From an uncultured Oceanospirillaceae bacterium (lineage in GTDB: Bacteria > Pseudomonadota > Gammaproteobacteria > Pseudomonadales > Balneatricaceae), in contig CAKZPE010000087.1 in NCBI GenBank assembly GCA_937138495.1, forward strand, positions 41,199 to 105,198: a DNA stretch of 64,000 nt. Reading direction: 5' to 3'. The position numbers and the translations under genes were made by a program. The notes beneath the pieces are model-generated. The model was not told the DNA's origin and did no database searches. It saw only the letters and a program-made list of their open reading frames with translations. Below are positions 35,601 to 47,600 of this stretch, in pieces. The stretch's first letter is position 1. Every line of letters starts with the position of its first letter.

Positions 35601-38600
35601 ATAACACCGTATGCTCAGTATCGTAGCCATACAGTAGTTCACCCGTCACCGGATCCGTATACGCATTATCGTAATCAGCTGCTGCGGCTGTTGGTACATA
35701 TTCAAAATACGCGCCTTCACCGCGTAACTGAGGCGTACCCACCTTTTCAACCGGGCCATTAAAGCTCACGGTTGCAGGGTCGCTTGCAAAAGCATCAATG
35801 CCTAACCAGGCTGAAGTACCCTCAGTTTTGTAGGTACGCTCAAAGCTTTCCTGGCCCATTGCCCAGGAATAACGCCAACCCGCTTTAGGATCATACGTCA
35901 TGTTATTACTGCCCGCGGTCGTACTGCTGTCAGTAATAATGCGTACGCCGTTGGCGTCTTTCTTATAAATCGTTTCCAGTGGGTTCGCGCTGGTACCTTT
36001 CGCCTTATCGCGAATAATCAGTGTACCTTCACCACGTTGTGAAGCATCCAGTCCCAGAATTTTCACATCCAGGCTGGTATTGTTCACCACATTGATTTCG
36101 CCATAACCACCCAACAGCTCAATCTGTGAGTTGCTATTGGTATTAAGAATGTGGCCTTCCAGCTTGATGTAACCGCCGGTAACGCGCATGTCACCAACTA
36201 CAATCTGGTCATTCGCAACATCGTAAAAGACAGAGAAATCTTCATTACCGGTATCCAGTCGTACCAGACCGGAAGCACCTGATGCACGCAGGCCTGCAAT
36301 GGTATTTTCCATCGCGGCATCAATGGTCAGGGTAAAGGTTTCTTTACCGCTCTGAATTTTACCGTTGATGTTAATGTACTCTGCATCAATGGAAATATTG
36401 TCAGCATAGATACTCGGTCCTGTAACAGCCCGGTCTACCTGACCATCCACAACAGCATTACTTGCCTGCCCCAGTCCATTATTACCAATGGCTGCGTTCC
36501 ATTTGGCGTATTCCGCCCCGTCCGTTGAATACGTTGAACCTGGTGGCAGACTGACAACCAGCGTGCCTTTGGTAGCGATGGTCTGGTTCTTCACATCAAT
36601 ATTCGCCTGAATATTAATGTTACCCCGGCCAAGTACATCGGTGCCGCCTGCAGGCGTTGTACCGCTCAGGCTCTTAATCGTTAAATCACCTGAACGGTTG
36701 GTAATGTCACCGTTAACCGTAATCGCTGGCCAGGTCAGTACAGGTGCACTGCCAGGGAAGCGAATAGCCGCTTCTGCCGCCGCCAAATCAAGATCCACAT
36801 CATTAATAATGTTAATACTCGGATCAGCACCGGACGCTGTATCCTGACGTTCACCGTTCAGGTAAGTGCCGCCGTTTTCTTGCGGAATCGTGATGTTATT
36901 CACAGCCAGAGAGGCTGTTGTATGGTTAATAATATTAACCGACGCATCGCCCGGTGCAGTAACCGTACCCTGATTGTTAAAGGTGCCGGAACGAACATCT
37001 ACCCGGCCCGCTTCCGCATAAATATCATTCACGGTAATCACCGGCGTGAAGACCTGATTCTGAACAAAGACGCCAGGGCGTACTTCTTCCAGCAAACCTT
37101 CTGCCAGCAGTAACTGTTGCAGGCGCGTAATTTCAGACTTATAAAACGCTTCTATATCACTGTCAGTCGCTAAGCCATCATTGAAAATACTCAGTTGCTC
37201 TTCGGCTTTCTGCAGGTCATCAAACAGGCTCGAATTCAGTGCAGAAATACTGGTACTGAAGGTTACGCCGTCGGTTGCGGTATAGCTGTCTACCCCACCG
37301 GCATTGGTCAGGCTGTTAAATTCAATGGACTGGTTACGGCGAATACCGGTTTCCAGCGTACCTTTGTTCAGGACTGTACCGGTTGCACCGCTGGTTACAT
37401 CGCCACCCAGATCCGCAGTACCGCCTAAGGCAGACGCCCAGTTAACCGTCTTGGTCTGCGCATCCATATCCGCAAAGCCGAAGCGTTCGGCATGCAGGTT
37501 CATCTGGCGGGCCGTTTTCACATGCGCGCCGGTTTCAATGGTAATGGTGTTGGTCTGCTGCAGGTTTGCTTTAGCCGTTGCGCTCTCAACCGGAATCGCA
37601 CTGGCCGCAAAGCTGTCCAGCAGGGCATGAACCTTGTAGTCATCCCGGTTGAAATCAGTATCGGTACCGGCAGAGATGTTCATATTGCCGATGGCCGTCA
37701 GCGTAGCATTGGTATCAATCAGCACTACGTTTTCCGGGGTGATATTCACATCTGTGGTACCCACGGCAACAGTTACCAGACCACCGGAATCGGTCTGTAC
37801 CTCACCCACAATATTACCGGTTCCCCGGGCAGCCAGCTGGATGTCGCCAGAGCTGGTCAGGGTCGCAGCATTGCCGATACGTACTTTCGCCAGATTCTCT
37901 GAATCTTTAATTTTTACTGTCGCAACTGTCACACCCAGCGCACCGGCAGCGTTCAGAGCGACCTTATCGTGAATCTGCAAGTCATTCAGGGCATTCAGGG
38001 CGATGCCATCCGTCGCTGTGGCGCTGTCTGCAGTCAGGGTCGCGTTATCAGCAACGTCCACCTGAGTATTGAAATCAATGGTGGTAATGCTGGTCGCACC
38101 GGCACCGCCAGCCAGACCCGCCCCCACTGCACGGATATTTCCGCCGGACGGTTTCTGCTCTTTCTTAGCCCGGTTAATGGCATCCGCATTAATGTCTTTG
38201 GCGCTAATCACAACGTCATCAGCGGAAGACTGATTATCCCCCAGCGCAACCAGTACATCCGAGGTAATAGTATGGTCGACCTCAGCACCGGCACCGGATA
38301 ATAAACCACCTGCAGCTGCAATTAACTGTGAATCAAATTTGGCAATGTGCTCGGCTTTTGCATCAAACACACCGCTGCCTCCCAGCACACCCAGAGTGAT
38401 ATCACTTTCATCGGTGACGGTAACCCGGGTTGAACCCGTGCTGGTTGTGCTTGCGCCCACACCGGCACCGGCCAGTACACCGCCGCTGCCCGCAACCGCT
38501 TTGGCATAATTATCATCAGTGCCAATGGCGGCCAGTGTCAGGTTATGACCATTGAAAGTTACATTGGCAAAGTCCACGGTGGTATTGATATAGGTTTCCA

Positions 38601-41600
38601 GGTCCGCAAGCACCACACCCGCTGCGATCAGGCCAACAGAGGTACCATAAGCCTCTGTACGCTGTTTGGAATTCGACAACGCCTTAATGGTTGCATCACC
38701 CACAACTGTCAGCGAAGAACTGCTGACTTCGGCATTAATATTACCGCTTACCTTGCTGCCCACGTCCACACCGGCGCCGGCCAGACCAACCCCCAGCGCA
38801 ACTGCAGTGGCTACACCCGTTGTCGTCACATCATCGTTGGCATCCGCCTGAACCAGCAGCGCACCGTTACTGGTGATGGTGGAACTGCGGATATCGCTGT
38901 CCATGTTTACATCGACCAGGTTACTGATCTTGGATACCGCAATAGACGCCGTGAATCCGATGGGTGCAAAGGTACCTGACAGGGATGCGGCACCGGCAGT
39001 CGCCTTAATGACCGACTTGCTATATGCCTTAACGGTGATACCGGCTGCGGTAATCTGACTGCTGTTAGCAATGTAGCTGTCGATGTCGGCATAAACCTTG
39101 TTGTTCACGCTCACACCGGAGCCGGACAGGCTCAGGCCACCGCTGCCACCGGCAATCGCCATGCTGCCAGCGCCCACGCCAGCGGTAATGGTCATGGTGG
39201 ATTTGGCGTCAGTAGTTAAGGCACCTGACGCGTAAATTTCACTGTTATCCACATAACTGCGAACCGTCAGTCGGTCACCGCTGGTACCGATATTGTTATA
39301 AGCGAACGCCGCCCCGACAGACACACCCGCACCGCCACCGGCACCGCCGGCCACTGCCGCAGAGACTGCTGCTACCGTCGCCTCAGCTGACGATGTATTA
39401 CTGGCTTTAACATCTACCTGGCCAACCGAACTGGCGCTGGTTCCCAGCGTACTGCTGTTGATATAAGCCGCCGTTGTACCAGTAATCTCGTTATTCGCTT
39501 CTGCACCGGCTCCGCTCAGGCTGATGCCCCCACCGGCACCGCCAGCCGCGGCGACAGACGCGGCGACCGAAACAGCTTTAACCGTATTATCGGTTACCGC
39601 ATTCAGGCTCACGGCACCGCCGCTGATCTGACCAACCTGATGAATATAAGAACGGGTATCGTTATCCACTGTATTGCGGGCCAGTGCCACACCGACACTG
39701 CCGGAAATACCGCCACCGGCACCGAATCCGGCCGCCAGGGAGGCGGCACCGGCATCCGCTGTAATCTTGGAAGTATTGCTGCTGCTCAGGGTAATGCTGC
39801 CAGCACTGATAGCTTTCGAGCTGTCGCCGCTGTTATCCAGATAAGTATCGACATCACCGTAGATCTTATTGGTCGCATTCACCCCGGAACCCGACAGGGA
39901 AATACCGCCACCGGCACCACCGGTACCGGCCATCGCACCGGCACCCACACCGGTATCAATGGTCATATTATTGGTCGCGGCCAGCTTCAGACCACCGGTA
40001 GTGGTGACACCGCTGTCCTTCACAAAGGCTCTTGTAACCGTCCGGTTAGCACTGCTGCCAATGGTGTTACTGGCGAATGCCGCACCCAGCGCAATGCCTA
40101 CACCGCCTGCGGCACCGCCGGCAGCAGACAGAGAAGCCGAGGCAACCGTTGAATCAATGGTCGAGGTATTCGACGCCTCAGCTTCAACCTTCGCCGCAGA
40201 ATTAATCTGGCTGGATTCAATATAGGCGTCGGTATTGCCATAAATCTCATTCGTGGCTTTCGCACCTGCACCGCTGATACTGAAACCGCCGCCGGCACCG
40301 CCGGCAATAGACGAGGTCGCCGCAAAGCTTTTGGCCTTAATGGTATTCGCAGACGTCGCTGATAAAGTCAGGTTACCGCTGCTGTTATAAGATGACAGGC
40401 CCTTCAGGTAGGCGCGGGTATCCACATCAACAGTGTTGCTCGCCAGTGACACTCCGACACTGATGGATACACCGCCACCGGCACCACCGGCCAGTGCCAG
40501 AGATACCGATCCGGCGGTTGCCGTAATCTTGGATGTATTACTGCTGGTGACACTCAGGCTGCCTACAGACAACACTTTTGCAGACGCGCCAGTATTGTTC
40601 ACATAGCTGCGGGTATCGCCGTAAACCTTATTGGTTGTGCTTACCCCGGAGCCTGCACCTGCACCGCCGCCACCTGCACCGCCGGCAACGCCCAGACTGC
40701 CTGCGCCAACACCGGCCTCAATGGTCATATTGCCGGTAGCCTTCAGGCTGGCTGCACCGGTTGCATTAATACCGGTATTTTTCAGATATGCCTGAACTTT
40801 CAGGCGATCAGCAGAGGTGCCCAGATTGTTTTGCGCAACCGCCGCCCCGATAGCCCCGCTGATGCCACCACCGGCACCGCCGGATGCACCAATGGCCACA
40901 CCGGTAACCGTCGCTTTAATCTCTGAGGTATTCGAAGCATCCAGCGCGACATCACCGGCGGATACAACCTTGCTGCCATCCATATAGGCTGATGTTTCAC
41001 CGGTAATGGTGTTATTAGCATCGGCGCCTGCTCCCGCAATGCTCAGGCCACCGCCGGCACCGCCGGATACAGCCAGCGTTGCTGCCACAGAAATGGCTTC
41101 AATGGTGTTATCGGCCGTGGCATTCAGCGCCAGCTTGCCGGTGCCGGTACCGACATTATCGGCATGACGGATATAGGCCCGGGTATTGTTATCCAGCTGA
41201 TTCTTCGCCAGCGCGACACCGATAGTGACAGATGTCCCGCCACCGGCACCAAAGCTCGCGCCAATGGACGCCGAACCGGCATTACTGGTAATACCGGAGG
41301 TGTTATCTGCGGTCAGCGTCAGGCTGGCTGCACGGAAAGATTTATCCACATTGCCGGTGTTATCAATGAAGCTGTCCACATCGGTGTACATCTCATTCAC
41401 GGCTTTTACACCGGAACCGGCAAGGCTAGTGCCGCCCCCGGCACCGCCGCTGATTGCCATACCGCCTGCACCCACACCGGCCTTAATTGTCATGTTGCCG
41501 GTACTGGTCAGGCTGACAGCACCGGTCGCATTCACGGTGCTGTTACTGATATAGGCCTGTACACGCATGCGGTCAGTATCGGTACCCAGCTTGTTATTGG

Positions 41601-44600
41601 TCGTCGCTGCACCAATCGACAGTCCCACACCGCCGGATGCCCCACCGGCCCCGGAGACGGTCACAGCAACTGTCGTTGCGGTAATGGTTGAAGTGTTTTT
41701 CGCATCGGCGGTAATCACACCCGCCGTAATCACATTCGAACCGCTCAGATAAGCAGCCGTGTCACCGGTGATTTCGTTGGTCGCATCCGCACCTGCTCCG
41801 GTAATGCTGACCGCACCACCTGAGTTAAGCGCCACACCGAGAGACGCCGCAACGACCGTCGCCTTAACGGTGTTATTACTGGTGGCATTCAGATCCAGCG
41901 TGCCGGTTCCCAGCTCAGGGGCCGCATTTTTCACATACGCGGCGGTATCGGTATCAATCGTGTTCTTCGCCAGAGCAACAGATAAGGTTGCAGCGACGGA
42001 GCCGGTGGTACCAAAACCGACAGCCAGAGAAGCCGCACCGGCGTCCGCGGTAATTTTGGACGTATTTGTCGCCGTCAGCGTCAGCGAAGCCGCTTTAAAC
42101 GTCAGTGTTGCATCACTGGAGTTATCCACAAAGCTGTTGACGCTGGCGTATATTTCATTGGTCGTCTTAACACCGGAGCCTGAGCCGGCAAAACCGCCAC
42201 TGCTGCTGCCGCCGGCTATGGCCATACTGCCTGCCCCCACACCGGCTTCAACGGTCAGATCACCGGTCGCCCGAATGCTGACATCTCCGCTGCTGTCTAC
42301 CAACGTATTCTGTAATGCGGCGTTGACGGTCAGACGGTCAGATGCACTGCCACCGATTTTGTTATCCGCCAGTGCGGCACCGATGGAAATAGCCAGTCCA
42401 CCACTGCTGCCAATACCCACGGACGCGGCAACCGCAGCTACATTGGATTTAACCGTAGACGTATTCGTTGCCGTGACACCCAGTGCACCGGAGCTGCGCA
42501 CCTGCGCATCACTCATCAGCGCTTCAGTACTGCCCTTAACCGCATTGCTGGCATGGGCACCGCCACCGCTCAGCGCGATTCCATCAGAGCTGCTGCTGAA
42601 GCCACCTGCCAAAGAAGCAGCGACTGCAGTTGAAGTAATTGTCGCCTCAGAATCAGCCAGCAGCGTAACGCTGCCAATTGCACGGGTTGCAGACCCCAGG
42701 GCAACACCGTCCACCAGTGCCCGGGTATTGGTAGTAACGTCATTTTCCGCCAGTGAAACCGCAATGCTCAGGGAACCGCCGGTAGAGGTTGAAGAATAAC
42801 TGCCGGAAATCGCTGCACCCACAACAGATGTGGTAATGGTTGAACGGTCTTTGGCCTGTACATTCAGGGAATCCGCCAGAATGGATTTGCCCGTCACATC
42901 CGCCGTAATGCCGGCAGTAATATCCACTTTAACCGCATTATTGGTGCTGGCCCCCACACCGGTCAGCGCCCCGGCTGTACCAGCATCCGATTTAGCAATA
43001 CCCACGGAGGCAGCCACCACCACAGAGGTGATCTTCTGGGTGCTTTGCGCCTTTGTATCCACCGCGCCACTGATATCTACATCAGAATTATTAATCAGCG
43101 CACGTACAGCATTCGCGTTACCGCTGTTGGAAGCGTCACCACCAACTTTGTTTTTAGCCAGCGCTACCCCGATACCGCCGGAGATTCCGGTTCCTGTGGT
43201 CGAGCCTGCATAGGCAACACTCGGTGCCACAACAGTGGCCGTAATGTTGCCGCTGGCGGTTGCATTCAGATAGGCACCGGTCGCCTCGGTCGATTTCGCA
43301 TTCGTCGTGCTGGTCTGATTCACGGTGGAGCCGTCGATCACGGCTTCAGTATCGCCATACACTTCGTTAGTGATATCAGCACCGGCACCGCTCAGGCTTA
43401 CGGTGGTGGTCGAACCGCTTTGCAGCCCCACAGAGGCAGCCACCACCACACCGACAATGTCGGTATTGTTGCTGGCATTCACATTCAGGCGGGCTTCCGC
43501 CAGATCATGTGTCGGTAAGGTAATCGTGCTGTTGTTGGTGATCTTGGCGCGGGTATTCATCCGCACCAGGTTTTTACCAATCGCCGCGCCAACGGCCACG
43601 CCCACCTTGGTATCAAAGTCCGGGGTTGTTTCTTTGCTGATACCGGCCCCCAGTGCCACGGAAACGATATCCGCATTACCGGTCGCCTGATGGCGGATCT
43701 TTCCGGTCTGGGAGGTCAGTGCAGTGTTACTGATCAGCGCATCAATATTGCTGTTAATGTTGTTTTCGGCGTAGGTTACGCCCACTGCACCGTTACCCGC
43801 ATAGGCAACACCCAGCGCCACGGCGTAGATCGCCGACTCATCGGTAGCATCAATCTTCACCGCCAGACCGTCGCCGTCTTTGCCGGACACAATCAGGCTG
43901 TTTATATCATTCAGGTAAGCATCAACATTGGCTGTTACATTGTTGATCGACACGTTACCGGCCAGCGCGATACTGCTGCTGGCGCCCACCGAGGTTTCTG
44001 CCAGACCGGCCAGTGCCGCAGAAATGGATGTGGTGATGACTGTGCTCTTGTTCTTCGCATCAACCACCAGCTCCTGCAGGGTAAAGGTGGTAACGTCAGA
44101 CGCACCGGCACTGACATTAAATGTTGCATCGTTGCGCAGACCAATGCCCGCAGCCGCCAGTGAGAACTTCTGTGCAGAAGACTGGGCAAACGCAATCGGG
44201 AAGGCATACACGCCACTGTTTTCAGTGGCTCTGAGCGTCAGCTTATCCGCATCAAACTGGCTGTAACTCAGCAGGCCGGACTTAACGGTGCTGTTCACCT
44301 GATTGAAAATGAACGCCCCGGATACACTGATCCCGTATGAACTGTTTTCCACCGGTGGCTCTTCGCCGCCGGACGGAGCAACTTTGCCGGTCGCCCAGGA
44401 TGCGCTGACCGCCGTACCGATAACAAAGCCATCACTGCTGGCTTCTGCCCGGGCATCGCCGTCTACGTTGATGCTGCCCGCAGGCGTCACCGAATCCCCT
44501 TCGGTGCCTATCAGCGCCTTACTGACTTTCGTAATGTCATTCACAGCAGAAGAGGCACCGACACCGATGGCACCACCGGCAGCACTGGCACCGGCAGCCA

Positions 44601-47600
44601 CAATCAGATCCGCCCGGTTATCGGCGGTCACGGTCAGACGCTCTACCGTCCCCGGGCTTGCCAGCCGGGTACCGATGTCCGCATTAACACCGGACTCAAC
44701 CTGAGCAATGGCGGTTGTATCCATGGTGGTCTGCATATACAGACCGGCAATGCCCAAGGTGCCGTTACCGGAACCGGAGGAATAACCGGAATTAATTGCA
44801 AAGGCGTGGGTATCGGCTTTAACTGACAGCTTATCGGCATAAACCTGCGCACCGCTTTCAATAACAGCCTTGCTGCTGGTCGTCACATTATTCAGGAATA
44901 CGCTGGCACCGACGCCGTTCAGGCTGTCAGCAGCACCGTTAAGCTGATAGTACTGTTTCAGCAGCGGGTAGGTAGATGAAGTCGCTGTTTTATTCCCCAC
45001 CCAGTCGACGGATTTATTCACCGTATCCGCATTCAGACTCAGGTTGCGGTCACCCACCGTCAGCGGGTTTGCCAGCAATGTCGCCGCTTCAGCAAAGGCT
45101 TGCGCTTCACTGCTGCTGTCGAAACTGTTTTCCAGTGCAGTACGCTGGTTAATCTGCACGGTTCCTTTCACCCGGGCGTCCGCCGTCTGGGTTGAATCCA
45201 TCAGCGAGAAGTTCAGTGACAGGGCTACTTTGGCGCCGGCGGCGGTGGATTTAATCGAGTTATCCAGCAGGTAGATGTCCGAATCCCCGCCCAGTAGCTG
45301 GCTTGGCAGGCTGGTGAACTGATCCCCCAGTAACTCCCAGTTATTGGCATCACTGAAGTCGGTGCTGTCCAGACGCATCGTAGTTGTATCCGTGCCCAGA
45401 TACTTATACACCGCACCGAACAGGCCAATCTGCGGCTCTTCAGCGGCCTGTGCCTGCTGCCAGCTGTAACTGCTGTCATCAAAGCGGATCAGGTCACCGG
45501 TTTTCAGGGTGTAATCGGTATTGATCTGCGTACTGCCAATCAGCGCCGGTTTAACATATTTAAAAGTGGTATCGGTACTGATCAGACCGGTGAGATTTTC
45601 CGCCTTCGCATCCACACTGATTTTACCCAGCGCATCAATCTTAGTATTGCCCTGCATGACCGCCTGAGCATCGTTATTCAGGCTGGCAATGGCGACCGAT
45701 ACAGCAGCCCCGAAAGGCACCTGCTGGAAGCCGGTACCATCTGTGCTGGTACCGGACGCACCGGCCACACTTTTCAGCTGAGAAGGCGTACTTGAAACAG
45801 ACTCAACGGAGGTCAGCAGCCGGCTGTCGGCACTGGCGGTATGGGTTAGCGTACCGCCAATCTGAAGATCGGTCGCCGCACTGCTGCTGCCGATATAAGA
45901 CTTAACCCGGTTAACATCGTCGGCGTACACCACGGCAATGCCAGCGGTAAACTTGGTCGGCGCCAGGCGGTTTTTGGCTTTAAGAATTGTGTTAAGTACC
46001 GGCAATGAACCCACAGCAGTACCCGCTGCTTTTTGCCGATACTGATCTTTAAACTTATCCAGCGCACCCAGTGTGCGGTCAACAACCGCATGGGCCAGGG
46101 TGCCCCAGTCGCCGTCAATCCGACCCTGAGTCTGGGAAGCATCTACCGTCACATTGCCCTGAATCAGCGCGTCACCGGACAGGGTCGCCACGGTATCCGA
46201 GCGCTCAATATGCACCGCAACGCTGGCCGCCAGCTTGCCGTCTTCACGGGCATCACTTTCCGCGCCCACGTAGCTGAAATCAAAGCTGCTGGCATCTACA
46301 TTCAGATTGCCACCGGCAACAATATTGGCATTACCGGAAACATTCGTCGTGGTTGTTGAATCCAGCAGACCCACTGCCACACTGGCCGCAAACCCGCCAA
46401 TGCCGCCGCCAATACCAAAGAGTGGCGCAGCAACTACCCGCAGGTAATTATCACTCTGGCTGCTGATATCCACATTGCCGGCGGCCAAAACAGTACCGTC
46501 CATCTGCACATCAGCGGTGGACTTCAGGCTACCGATGGCCACAGACAGTGCGATAGAAATCGGTTCAGATACCACCCGGGCGATTGAACGGGCCTTGATG
46601 GTAACATTGTCCCCTTCGATCACTGCGCCGGAAGCAACGGTAATTTTGGTATCTACTTCTGAACGGGAATAGCCGGAGAAAAGGCTCTGTTGTTCAAGGT
46701 CATTTTTAATGTTGCCAAAATCTACACCCAGATCCAGCTGGCCGCCACCGCTGGACACCGTGATATCCGGGTTGGACTCAGCACGGGCCTGAATATCAAT
46801 GTCTTTGCCTTTCAGAGTGGCCGCATTAATCGTGACCGTGGCACTGACTTTATCGTAGTTATAAAAGCCCAGGCCGGTAATTTCGTTGCGGGAATCCGCT
46901 GCATACAGGGTGATATCACCACTGTTAGCCAGGCTGACGCCCTGTGCAGAAATGGTTACTCCGTCAGCCACCACAATATGCCGGGCTTTCAGGGATATAT
47001 CCCCTGCGGTGCCTGTGACGTCATCGGTTTTAAGATCTGCATTGACATTAATGGTGCCGCTGCCGGTACGGAATTCAACCGACTGACCCGTAAGTAGAAC
47101 GTTATTGCTGATGGTCAGATCACCGCTGGCCTCGCTGACCAGGGTGTAGTTATTGCCGGTCACATTCGCCCAGTTGAAATCGGCGGTGCCAAATACACCG
47201 GTGCCGCCGTAGAACACCAGGTCATTATTAGTGGCGGTATCATCAAGTGTGACATCCACCGCCTGAGTGCGGCTGCCGATATCGATTCGCAGTTCATTAC
47301 TGCCGGTACCGCCGGAAAGGCTGGCGATAGTATCCGCAGCGTCCAGTACCTGTGTCAGGCTGGCAGCGCTGCCATCCAGCGCCGTTGCACCGGTGGTTGC
47401 TGTTAACTCAGCCGCTTCAATGCCGGTCAGGGTCACGGAAGCATCCGTTTGCCCGGTGCCTTTCCAGGTCAGAGAGCTGTCCTGCAACACCAGTTCAGTG
47501 TGGGTAGCATTTGTTTCTGCCACAACCGTATCTGTACCGGTATCACCACCGACGGAGATATCTCCCATACCAATAATGAAACGGTCTTTGCCTTTGGAGC

